Below are positions 13,217 through 21,382 of a stretch of 24,045 bases of DNA, in pieces. The notes below the pieces were generated by a model that worked only from the letters and a program-made list of their open reading frames with translations, made no database searches and was not told where the DNA came from. The position numbers and the translations under genes are program-made. How positions within the stretch are numbered: position 1 is the first letter of the stretch; each line of letters opens with the position of its first letter. This stretch comes from an uncultured bacterium (GTDB lineage Bacteria > Bacillota > Clostridia > Christensenellales > HGM11417): assembly GCA_905215695.1 (NCBI GenBank), contig CAJMQN010000014.1:1-24045 (forward strand). The letters run 5' to 3'.

Positions 13217-14694
13217 TGACAGCGGACAACGGGCGTTTCAAGAGCCTGAAATTCAATATTTGGTACTACTTTCTGCTCTTTGTGATTCTTCTGCTTCTCA
13301 TCATCTGGATTTTTCAGATCGCTTTTTTGAAGCCTCTGTATCTCCAGAGCAAGCAGGCGGATATCAAGGACGCCACGCAGGAGGTCAGCGCCACATACGA
13401 CAGTGAAAATCCCGAGCCCTTTTTGGCGGCGGCGGGCAATTTGGCGCGCGAAAAAAATCTTGAGATTTACGTGCAGAATCTTGACGATTCGACGTCGGCG
13501 CCCTACTATATCCACGTGGGCGCGGGGCTTGGCGGCACCGTGACCACGCCGCAGAGCATCAAGGACGCGTACTACCGGCTCTCCGAGACCGAGGCGGCGG
13601 AAATCAGTCTCATCGACAACAACGCGAGCGTCTCCTCGATGATCTACGCGACGGTAAATAAGGTCGCCGGGCAAAACATTTTTTTCTATGTTTCCACCCC
13701 GCTCGCGCCCATCGACATGGCGGTGGGGGTCTTGAAAAATCAGCTCATCATCGTCTCCTTGATCGCGCTCATCGTGGCGTTTCTCATCGCCTGGTACCTC
13801 TCCGAGCGTATCTCGAATCCCATCGGCAATATGTCCAAGAACGCCAAAAAACTCGCGAAAGGGAACTACGACATCACGTTCAAGGGCAACGGCTACCGCG
13901 AAATCGATGAGCTCGCGGACGCGCTGAACTACGCCAAGGACGAACTCTCCAAGACCGACCAGCTCCGCAAAGAATTGATTGCAAATATTTCGCACGACAT
14001 CCGTACGCCGCTGACCATGGTCAAGGCGTATGCGGAGATGATCCGCGACCTCTCCGGGGACAACAAGCAGAAACGGGATCAGCACACGCAGATCATCATC
14101 GACGAGGCGGACCGGCTCACAAAGCTGGTCAACGATATGCTCGACCTCTCCAAGCTCGAATCCGGCGCGAACGATTTGAATTTAACGGACTTCAACCTCT
14201 CGAACCTCGTCTCTGCGGTGTGCAACAGATTCCGGCTCGCGAAGGAGCTGGAGGGCTACACCATCGAGGAAAACGTGCAGGAGGGAATCCGTATCCGTGC
14301 GGACGAAATCAAGATAGAACAGGTGTTCTACAACCTTGTCAGCAACGGCATCAACTACACCGGGGAGAACAAGACCGTGACGGTCAATCTCTCCGAGGAC
14401 AAGGGGCTCGTGCGTTTCGAGGTCGTGGACAGCGGAACGGGGATTCCGCCCGAGGAACTCAAAGGGATTTGGGAACGATATTATCGCGCATCCAAGACGC
14501 ATAAGCGTCCCATCAAGGGCAGCGGACTCGGTCTCTCCATCGTGCGCACCATATTGGAAGCGCACAAGGCGAAATACGGCGTAAATTCGACGGTGGGCGA
14601 AGGAAGCTGTTTCTACTTTGAAATCAAAAATTCCGAACCCGAAAAGAAAGGTGCGGAAAACTCTTCCAAAAGAGAAAAGAATGTGATACAATAG
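13216..14694 (+). CDS. sensor histidine kinase (second two-component system)
   Basis: A 492-aa membrane kinase, partner of the regulator it overlaps by one base. Membrane helix 1 is at about 14-37 and helix 2 at about 173-196, enclosing an extracellular sensor of about 135 residues with no domain I recognise. HAMP follows at about 195-247, HisKA with His260 (ANISHDIRTPLTMVKAY), and HATPase_c with the N-box VFYNLVSNGINY, DSGTGIPPEEL and KGSGLGLSIV. The C-terminus ends in a charged tail of about 25 residues beyond the ATPase fold. Unlike the phoR product it lacks a PAS domain. A possible TACAAT (14687-14692) for the next gene overlaps its stop. Confidence 0.92.
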   Translation: MTADNGRFKSLKFNIWYYFLLFVILLLLIIWIFQIAFLKPLYLQSKQADIKDATQEVSATYDSENPEPFLAAAGNLAREKNLEIYVQNLDDSTSAPYYIHVGAGLGGTVTTPQSIKDAYYRLSETEAAEISLIDNNASVSSMIYATVNKVAGQNIFFYVSTPLAPIDMAVGVLKNQLIIVSLIALIVAFLIAWYLSERISNPIGNMSKNAKKLAKGNYDITFKGNGYREIDELADALNYAKDELSKTDQLRKELIANISHDIRTPLTMVKAYAEMIRDLSGDNKQKRDQHTQIIIDEADRLTKLVNDMLDLSKLESGANDLNLTDFNLSNLVSAVCNRFRLAKELEGYTIEENVQEGIRIRADEIKIEQVFYNLVSNGINYTGENKTVTVNLSEDKGLVRFEVVDSGTGIPPEELKGIWERYYRASKTHKRPIKGSGLGLSIVRTILEAHKAKYGVNSTVGEGSCFYFEIKNSEPEKKGAENSSKREKNVIQ

Positions 14695-14719
14695 AAAAAG
14701 AAAGAAGGGGGCATATCGC

Positions 14720-15562
14720 ATGGTTGTCAACGAATATGATCTCTATGAGGAGTTTGAGGTGGAGAAGGGTCCCGGCTATGTCGGCAAGCTGACCGCATAC
14801 CTGTTGGACAATACTCCCGAAATCGACCCGGAACGCCGCCGTCCGGCGGTGCTTGTGTGCCCGGGCGGAGGGTACGCCATGACTTCCGACCGCGAGGCGG
14901 AGGCGGTGGCGGTGCGCTTTCTCGCAAAGGGGTTTCAGGCGTTCGTGCTGCGCTATTCCTGCGCGCCGGCGTGTTTTCCCACCCAGCTCGTGGAGGCGTC
15001 AATGGCGATGGCGTTTATCCGGCGCAACTGCGAGGAATTTATGGTGGACAGAGACCGCGTGGGCGTCATCGGATTTTCCGCGGGCGGGCATCTCGCCGCG
15101 ACGCTCTCCGTCCTCTACAACGACCATCGGGTATTCGAGGTGTTCGACCTCGAAATCGAGGAGAACAAGCCGGACTTTTCCATTCTGTGCTATCCCGTGA
15201 CCTCCTGCGACCCGGAAATCTCACACGGGGTGACATTCGACAACGTTTCGGGGGGCAACGCGGGGATTCGGGAGTATCTTTCCCTCGAACAGCGCGTACA
15301 TGCGGACGTGCCGCCCACCTTTTTGTGGCATACGGCGAACGATTCCGTGGTCAATGTCCAAAATTCTCTGCTCTATGCGGGTGCGCTCGCAGCCTGCGGC
15401 GTGCCCTTTGAACTGCACGTCTTTGAAAACGGCGTGCACGGGCTCTCCGTCGCCGACCGGGAGACGACGCCGCCGGGCAATCCGCAGTGTTACAACGAGA
15501 ATGCGCAGCAGTGGCTGCCCCTCGTGTTCCGCTGGTTGGAACGAAGGGAATTGGTCCTGTAA
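14720..15562 (+). CDS. alpha/beta hydrolase, acetyl-esterase/feruloyl-esterase-like (BD-FAE type)
   Basis: A 280-aa cytoplasmic hydrolase (no signal peptide). The oxyanion-hole block is CPGGGYAM (47-54, in place of HGGG). The nucleophile is Ser120 in GFSAGGH, the acid is probably Asp208 in HTANDSVV, and the catalytic histidine is His240 in GVHGLS. This pattern, with the SDREAEAVA and VLRYS segments, is typical of BD-FAE/acetyl xylan esterase relatives that remove acetyl or feruloyl groups from plant-derived oligosaccharides. The true substrate is unknown because no polysaccharide genes are adjacent. A GAAGGGGG-like site precedes the ATG. A weak promoter (TACAAT at 14687-14692 with TG at 14684-14685) may drive it. 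It is followed after 21 bases by the GpsA-like gene, probably in one transcript. Confidence 0.88.
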   Translation: MVVNEYDLYEEFEVEKGPGYVGKLTAYLLDNTPEIDPERRRPAVLVCPGGGYAMTSDREAEAVAVRFLAKGFQAFVLRYSCAPACFPTQLVEASMAMAFIRRNCEEFMVDRDRVGVIGFSAGGHLAATLSVLYNDHRVFEVFDLEIEENKPDFSILCYPVTSCDPEISHGVTFDNVSGGNAGIREYLSLEQRVHADVPPTFLWHTANDSVVNVQNSLLYAGALAACGVPFELHVFENGVHGLSVADRETTPPGNPQCYNENAQQWLPLVFRWLERRELVL

Positions 15563-15583
15563 ATTTGATTTTTAGGAGAAGAT

Positions 15584-16549
15584 ATGAACGTCAGCGTTTT
15601 GGGCTGCGGAAGGTGGGGTTCCTTCCTGGGCTGGTACATGGACAGCATCGGACACAAGGTGACGCAGTGGGGCATGGAGACGGAATACAGCTACCGCATC
15701 TTAAAGGATACCGGACGCAACGAGTACGTGCGCTTGAGCCCTTCGATTCATCTGACCTCCGATCTACAGGAGGCGGTGGAGAGCGCGGACATCATCATCA
15801 TCTCCATTTCCTCGCAGGGTCTGGACGGATTTTCAAAGAGGGTCAAGGAGTACGACGTCTCCGAAAAGAAGTTTGTGCTCTGCATGAAGGGCATCGAGAC
15901 CTCGACGGGCAGGCGGCTCTCGCAGATTCTCATTGAAAACGGATTCGACCCCGAAAATATCGCGGTGTGGGTGGGTCCCGGGCACATACAGGACTTTGTG
16001 GCGGGGATTCCGAACTGCATGGTCATCGACAGCTACAATCCGGAGCTTCGGCACTATCTCGTCAAAAAGTTCGACGGGGATCTGATACGGTTCTATTACG
16101 GCAACGACATCATCGGCAACGAGATCGGCGCCGCCGCGAAAAACGTCATCGGCATCGCCGCGGGCATGCTGGACGGACTCGGGCTGGGCACGCTGAAGGG
16201 TCCTTTGATGGCGCGGGGCGCTCTGGAGGTCTCCTACTACATCGGCGCGTCGGGCGGAAAACCGCAGTCCGCGTTCGGGCTCGCGCATCTCGGGGACTAC
16301 GAGACGACGCTGTTTTCCAAGCACAGCAACAACCGCCGGTTTGGCGAGATGTTCGTGCGGGGGGAGAAGTTCGATAAATTGGCGGAAGGCGTCTATACCT
16401 CCGAGGCAATGGTGCGCATGGCGAAGAAGTTCAAGCTCGAAATGCCCATCACCGAAGTGGTCTATGAGACCATTTACAAGAAGAAAGACCCGCGCGAAGA
16501 GGTGTTAAAACTCTTCAAGCGCTCGCGAAAGTACGAATTTGAAATTTGA
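15584..16549 (+). CDS. gpsA: NAD(P)-dependent glycerol-3-phosphate dehydrogenase
   Basis: GpsA reduces dihydroxyacetone phosphate to sn-glycerol-3-phosphate, the backbone of phospholipids. The 321-aa protein begins with a Rossmann fold, GCGRWGS (7-13), standing for the usual GxGxxG. KGIE (102-105) is present, GPGHIQDFVAGIP (131-143) replaces the common GPSHAEEV, and the helical domain has NEIGAAAKNVIGIAAG (179-194) with catalytic Lys186, LAHLGDYETT (233-242) with the active-site Asp, and SNNRRFG (248-254). The start has TAGGAGA nearby. Its neighbour is an esterase rather than the frequent der or plsY, so it may be a second, divergent copy in the genome. A strong terminator follows. Confidence 0.88.
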   Translation: MNVSVLGCGRWGSFLGWYMDSIGHKVTQWGMETEYSYRILKDTGRNEYVRLSPSIHLTSDLQEAVESADIIIISISSQGLDGFSKRVKEYDVSEKKFVLCMKGIETSTGRRLSQILIENGFDPENIAVWVGPGHIQDFVAGIPNCMVIDSYNPELRHYLVKKFDGDLIRFYYGNDIIGNEIGAAAKNVIGIAAGMLDGLGLGTLKGPLMARGALEVSYYIGASGGKPQSAFGLAHLGDYETTLFSKHSNNRRFGEMFVRGEKFDKLAEGVYTSEAMVRMAKKFKLEMPITEVVYETIYKKKDPREEVLKLFKRSRKYEFEI

Positions 16550-16551
16550 CG

Positions 16552-16588
16552 AAAAGAGACGCGTTCTGTCGAATGCGTCTCTTTTTTT
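16552..16588 (+). terminator. Rho-independent terminator after gpsA
   Basis: AAAAGAGACGC (16552-16562) pairs perfectly with GCGTCTCTTTT (16575-16585) around a 12-nt loop. The T7 run is 16582-16588. It isolates the surface-protein operon from the upstream genes. Confidence 0.95.
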
Positions 16589-16598
16589 ATAGATACCC

Positions 16599-16627
16599 TT
16601 GACAAAATTTCGGAAAGGGGATATACT
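16599..16627 (+). promoter_or_regulatory. strong promoter of the surface-protein operon
   Basis: TTGACA (16599-16604), a 17-nt spacer and TATACT (16622-16627): the same core and spacing as the promoters of tRNA-Ser and recX. Predicted start near 16634, leaving a leader of about 90 nt before the TTG start at 16724. Confidence 0.85.
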
Positions 16628-16723
16628 TGATACTGAACCGGAATAGGCGTTTTATTTTATTTGCCGGCGTCCGGGGAATCGTATTTATTTATTCTTTATT
16701 CAAAACGGAGGTTGTTTTTTATT

Positions 16724-19700
16724 TTGAATCGGGCGAGAAGGTTTTTGTTCTCGTTTTTCGTCCTGTGCCTTTTGGCGGCGCTTACGGGCTGCGGTGGTTC
16801 CGCGCCCAAGACCTATTCCGTGACGGGAAAGGTCACATTCGGCGGCGAAGGGCTTGCGGGCGTTTCGGTCTCCTATTCGGGAGGCTCCGTCAGCACGGAC
16901 GAAAACGGCGAGTTTGTCATTGAGAATTTGCAGGAGGCAACGCGGCTTACGGCGGAGAAGGAAGGCTATGTCTTCACTCCGGCGGGGGTTTCCGTATCCT
17001 CTCTTTCCCCTTCGGCGGAGATCGAAGGTTTTTTGTGCGTGGACCTTGCGGGCAGAGTGGAGAGCAACGCCCTTCCCGTCCCCGGCGCGTTCGTCAAAGC
17101 GGAAGGGCTGAAGGGCGGCTCCGTCTATACCGACGCGGAGGGAAAATTCGTGCTCTCCGGCGTCGCGGGAGAACTGACCGTGCGCGTGCAGGCGGAGGGC
17201 TACACCTTTTTGGATAAGGTCGTAGAGCCGGGCGTGACCGAGGTCGTGTTCGACGGCGTATATACCGCGACGGGAAGGATTACTTCGGCGGGCGAACCCC
17301 TTGCGGGAGTCACCGTGACCGACGGAATACATAGCGCCGTGACGGGCGCGGACGGCTCCTATCGTCTCGAAAATGTGGGAGCGTACGCGACGCTGACCGC
17401 GGAGAAGGAGGGCTTTGCCTTTCTGCCCGCGAGCGTTACGGTAGAAAAAGAGAACAACGTCGCGGACTTTGCGGCGTACCTTTCGCGTACCTTCGAAGGG
17501 CGCGTGACGAGCGGCGAAAAAGCGATCGCGGGCGCGGAGATTTCCGCCGAATTCCTGCCCGAGGGGGCGGAGGAACCCGTGCATTTTTCAGCGAAGTCGG
17601 CGGAGGACGGGAGCTATTCCCTCGAGACCTTCGGCGGCGTGACGCCCGACTGCGCGCTCGAAGGATTTTCCTTTTCCGCCGAGGGCGAGGGGAACCGCCT
17701 CGACTTTGCAGGCAGTTTCGAGGTCGAAGTTTCCGTGACCTCCCGCGGCAACCCGGTACAGGGCGCGGCGTTCGGGAACGTGCTTTCGGACGAGACCGGA
17801 AAAGCCCGGCTTTCGGTACAATACGGGGCAGAACTTTTGCCCGTCAAAGAGGGATATCATGCGGAATCGCGGAGAGTAGAGGACTTTTCCAAACTCTCTT
17901 TCGAGCTCGACCCGCTCTATGATTTGGAATTTCGGATTCAGTTCGAGGGCGAACCGCTCGCGGGCGTTCTCGTCATGCTCGACGGGAGAGAACTGGTTGC
18001 GGAATCGGGCGTCTATACGCTCGAAAGGCTTTGGGGAACGCATCTTTTGACCGCCGCCGCAGAGGGGTACGCGCTGACTTCGGATTCGGACGGATTCGAG
18101 AGAGAGATTGACGAAAACTTCTCCTCCTTTGTCCTTGACGCGCAGAAATATTTTGACATTACGGGCGCGGTGCAGTCGGGCGGTCTGTCCGTTTCGGTCG
18201 GCTCCGTCGCGGCTTACGCGGAGGGAAAGGAGACGGTCCGCGCTTCGGTGGAAAAGGGCATCTATTCCTTCTCCGGACTTCTCGGGGAAAAGCGTTTGAT
18301 ATTCGAGGCGGAAGGGTATGCCTGCGCCTCGCAGACCGTAACGCATGAGGATTCCGTCTGCAATTTCGATGTGACCTATTCGGTATCCGGGCGCGCGGTT
18401 TCGGGCAACCTTCCGGTTTCCGGCGCGGAGATTCGCGCGGCGGGTACGGGACAGACCGCGGTGACGGGTGCGGACGGGAGCTTTTTGCTCTCGGGACTGT
18501 CCGGCGAGGTCGCAATTTCGGCGGAAAAGGCGGGGTACGTCTTTGACGGCGGCGCGACGGTCGTTGATCCCTATGCGACGGTTCTCCTTGACAGCACCTA
18601 CTCGATGACGGGAATCGTGTTCAATCGGGAGGAGAGCGGCGTTTCGTCGGACGGGACGATCCTCTATGAAAAAAAGCCCCTCGCGGACGTCCGTATCTTT
18701 GCAAGATCTGGCTCGGTTGCGGTCGGCGAACCCGTCGTGACGGGTGCGGACGGAAAGTTTTCGCTCTCCGGATTGCGCGGCAGGACGAGTCTGTTCGCAA
18801 ACAGCGAGAAAAAAATCGAATTCAAGCCCCGCGAACTCATTTTGACAGGGGCGGGAAACGAGGAGACCTATTACTTCGAGGCGAACGCCTATCAGGTCGC
18901 GGGAAGAGTGACGAGCGGGGGACTTCCGGTGGCGGGAGTGAAACTCGTGACCTCGGAACGCACGGTGACGACGGATTCGGAGGGCAATTATCTCTTCGGC
19001 GTACTGAAATCCCTTGTGACCATTGTTCCCGAAAAGGAAGGATATATTTTCGAACCGGCAAGCTATACCGTATCGAATAGGGAGGACCTCGAAAATATCG
19101 ATTTCGAATGTACCTATTCGGTGTCCGGCAGAGTGACGAACGGCGGGAACCCTCTTGCGGGCGTGGAAATTTCGCTCGGCGGACAGCGGACGGAGACGGA
19201 CGGGAGCGGACGCTACTCCTTTGAGGGGGTCTCCGGCGCGCAGAAACTGTCGCTTACGAAAGAGGGGTATCAATTTATCGGCACTTTCGAAATTGCGGGG
19301 TACGAATCGGAATGGAATTTTGAAAGCACCTACGAGGTGTCCGGCAACGTGTTTACCGGGGGAATTGCCGTGGAAGGCGTGACCGTCTCTGCGGGAAGTC
19401 TCGAGACTCGGTCGGGCGCGGACGGCAGCTTTGTACTTTCGGGACTGTCCGGGAGCGTGACGCTCTCTTTCCGAAAAGAGGGTTATTCGTTCCGGGATTC
19501 GTCGGAGCTTGCGGGCTATACGACTGATATTTGCGCGGAAGGCAGCTATACGGTGTCCGGCAGAGTCGTCTCCGGCGGCGTTCCGGTCTCCAATGTCAAA
19601 GTGACCGTGGGCGATGAGATTCAGCAGACGGGCGCGGACGGAACTTTCTTCTTCTACGGCGTGTCCGGCGAAAACGAAGTGCTCTGCGCAAAGACGGGTT

Positions 19701-21370
19701 ACGAATTCGTTTCGACAAGGGTATCCGGCTATGCGCCGGCGCTCGAAGTGAACTGCACCTACAGTTTCCTTGTCATTGTCGCGGGTTCTGCGCCCCTCGA
19801 GGGCGTGACGGTGCGCGGATTCGGCAGAGAAGTTGTGACCGACGCGGAGGGCAGGGCGGAATTTACCGGACTCTCCGGGGAAGGAGTCTTAACCTTTGAG
19901 AAGGCGGGCTACACCATTGATCCGCTCGCGGTCAACGGCTACAGCGACGGCAAACAGGTTCTCGCGAAATTTTCCCTCTCCGGCACTGTGGCGACGGGGG
20001 GAATCGCGGTTTCGGGTGTAGATGTGACCTGCGGAGGCAAGACGGCAAAAACCGATTCCGCGGGCAAATTTACCTTTGAGGGCTTGACCGGAACGGTGAC
20101 GCTCGCGTTCTCCAAGCAGGGATATGAATTTTCCAATCCGGGTACGTTTACGGAGTACGATGCGGATATTTCGATTTCCGCGACATACTCCCTTGTGGGC
20201 TTGGTATTCTGCGAGGACGGCATCTACGGCGGCGTAACCGTCACCGCAACCTACGGCGACGGCGAAACTGTTTCAAAATCGCCGGACAGCAGCGGAAAAT
20301 ATTCCTTCTCGGGGCTCTTCGGAGAGACCAAGCTCAAATTTGAGCGGGAGGGCGATTTCAGCTTTGACTTCAATGAAACCGTGTACAGCGAGTATATGGA
20401 TCTCGGGGTCAACAACTGTAGTCAGGTCTATGCCGTGACGGGAAAAGTGACGGTGAGCGGGATCGCGGTGCCCGGTGTTACGGTGAAAATCGGTTCCAAG
20501 CTCTCTGCGGTGACGGGTGCGGACGGAAGTTTCCGCTTCGATTCGGTGTCCGGCAATCAGGCGGTGACCGCGGAAATTTCGACGAAGGATCTTGACGGCA
20601 AAAAGTATTCTATCACAAAGCAGGCGTCCGTCAGTCGGGATAAGCGGGACGTGTCCCTCGCGTTTGACCAAAAGGATTACGCGCTCGCTGCGATTTACCG
20701 GGGCTTTGAAATCCTGCGGAGCACTTCTTTCCGTTCGGAAGCGACGGGCGTTGCGGAGCCGCATTCTTCCATTGCCGGCAACACCGGGAATCAGAACGCA
20801 AGCGCGAAAAAAATCCGTGGAAAGGACGGTTCTCTGCTTTTGCAGAGTCAGAATTACGGCGATGTCATTCTCGGTATTGACCCTCGTATCGGACAGCAGA
20901 TTTATGTCGGGGCGGGCGGAGCGATCAGCTTCCGGCGTTCGACGGGAGATTCGATTAAAAACGATATGAATGCTTCGACCTTCCCGTCTTGGACAGAAAA
21001 CGGTTCCATCAAAGATTTTGACGGCGTGAGCGATCCCAACAGGCTGATTGCGTACGGGATTGATTCCTCGACGGCGACGGTGACCGGACTCAAGTCCGAG
21101 GGCGGGAAACTTACGGTGAATATTTCTCTCGATAAGACCAAGGGAACGACGGATTATCTTGTGCAGATGAAAAAGCGTTCGGGACAGGAGATTCTGAGCT
21201 TTGAATATGTCAATCTGACATTCACGTTTGACAATTCCGGCAGACTGCTGACCTTCGTCACAAATGAAAAGTACAACGTAAAGGCTCCGGTAGGTTCGGC
21301 ATATGCGATTTCGAATACGACCGAAATCTTCACTTATGAGGACATCGCGACGGTATCGCGCCCCAATTAA
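16724..21370 (+). CDS. giant repeat lipoprotein with about 17 carboxypeptidase-regulatory-like domains
   Basis: The protein has about 1548 aa. I choose TTG 16724: it follows GGAGG (16707-16711) and gives a clean lipoprotein signal peptide, MNRARRFLFSFFV and then LTGC, with the lipidated Cys at residue 23. An upstream frame to 16661 adds residues with no family sense. The body is a chain of about 17 domains of roughly 75 aa. Each starts YxVxGxVxxGGxPVxGVxV, then has a (T)DxxGxFxFxGLxG turn and KxGYxF. This is the prealbumin-like CarboxypepD_reg/TonB-dependent-receptor plug type, seen in surface stalks. The last about 230 residues form a different, non-repeated domain with FRSEATG, QNYGDVILGIDPRIGQQIYVG and a Thr/Asp-rich beta pattern that I do not recognise. 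It is exported, lipid-anchored on the outer face of the membrane, and cotranscribed with the next surface protein. An adhesin or stalk role is inferred. Confidence 0.88.
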   Translation: MNRARRFLFSFFVLCLLAALTGCGGSAPKTYSVTGKVTFGGEGLAGVSVSYSGGSVSTDENGEFVIENLQEATRLTAEKEGYVFTPAGVSVSSLSPSAEIEGFLCVDLAGRVESNALPVPGAFVKAEGLKGGSVYTDAEGKFVLSGVAGELTVRVQAEGYTFLDKVVEPGVTEVVFDGVYTATGRITSAGEPLAGVTVTDGIHSAVTGADGSYRLENVGAYATLTAEKEGFAFLPASVTVEKENNVADFAAYLSRTFEGRVTSGEKAIAGAEISAEFLPEGAEEPVHFSAKSAEDGSYSLETFGGVTPDCALEGFSFSAEGEGNRLDFAGSFEVEVSVTSRGNPVQGAAFGNVLSDETGKARLSVQYGAELLPVKEGYHAESRRVEDFSKLSFELDPLYDLEFRIQFEGEPLAGVLVMLDGRELVAESGVYTLERLWGTHLLTAAAEGYALTSDSDGFEREIDENFSSFVLDAQKYFDITGAVQSGGLSVSVGSVAAYAEGKETVRASVEKGIYSFSGLLGEKRLIFEAEGYACASQTVTHEDSVCNFDVTYSVSGRAVSGNLPVSGAEIRAAGTGQTAVTGADGSFLLSGLSGEVAISAEKAGYVFDGGATVVDPYATVLLDSTYSMTGIVFNREESGVSSDGTILYEKKPLADVRIFARSGSVAVGEPVVTGADGKFSLSGLRGRTSLFANSEKKIEFKPRELILTGAGNEETYYFEANAYQVAGRVTSGGLPVAGVKLVTSERTVTTDSEGNYLFGVLKSLVTIVPEKEGYIFEPASYTVSNREDLENIDFECTYSVSGRVTNGGNPLAGVEISLGGQRTETDGSGRYSFEGVSGAQKLSLTKEGYQFIGTFEIAGYESEWNFESTYEVSGNVFTGGIAVEGVTVSAGSLETRSGADGSFVLSGLSGSVTLSFRKEGYSFRDSSELAGYTTDICAEGSYTVSGRVVSGGVPVSNVKVTVGDEIQQTGADGTFFFYGVSGENEVLCAKTGYEFVSTRVSGYAPALEVNCTYSFLVIVAGSAPLEGVTVRGFGREVVTDAEGRAEFTGLSGEGVLTFEKAGYTIDPLAVNGYSDGKQVLAKFSLSGTVATGGIAVSGVDVTCGGKTAKTDSAGKFTFEGLTGTVTLAFSKQGYEFSNPGTFTEYDADISISATYSLVGLVFCEDGIYGGVTVTATYGDGETVSKSPDSSGKYSFSGLFGETKLKFEREGDFSFDFNETVYSEYMDLGVNNCSQVYAVTGKVTVSGIAVPGVTVKIGSKLSAVTGADGSFRFDSVSGNQAVTAEISTKDLDGKKYSITKQASVSRDKRDVSLAFDQKDYALAAIYRGFEILRSTSFRSEATGVAEPHSSIAGNTGNQNASAKKIRGKDGSLLLQSQNYGDVILGIDPRIGQQIYVGAGGAISFRRSTGDSIKNDMNASTFPSWTENGSIKDFDGVSDPNRLIAYGIDSSTATVTGLKSEGGKLTVNISLDKTKGTTDYLVQMKKRSGQEILSFEYVNLTFTFDNSGRLLTFVTNEKYNVKAPVGSAYAISNTTEIFTYEDIATVSRPN
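16814..20680 (+). repeat. tandem array of about 17 diverged protein-domain repeats
   Basis: About 225-bp coding units, diverged at DNA level but sharing short identical strings. For example, TGACGGGTGCGGACGG occurs near 18463, 18738 and 20511, and a one-base variant near 17340. Unit 9 (about 18600-18890) carries an insertion (NREESGVSSDGTILYEKK) before its PLADV strand, and units 5 and 14 lack the usual start motif. Shared strings make unit gain and loss by recombination likely. Confidence 0.8.
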
Positions 21371-21382
21371 GGAGGTAGAAAA

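Noticed and set aside
17588..19273. 561-codon minus-strand open frame within the repeat lipoprotein
   Set aside because: It is an antisense shadow of a biased repetitive gene, with no signal peptide or family motif.
16814..20680. Repeat array as a CRISPR
   Set aside because: Units are about 225 bp, in one continuous reading frame and diverged, with no constant repeat and spacer pattern.
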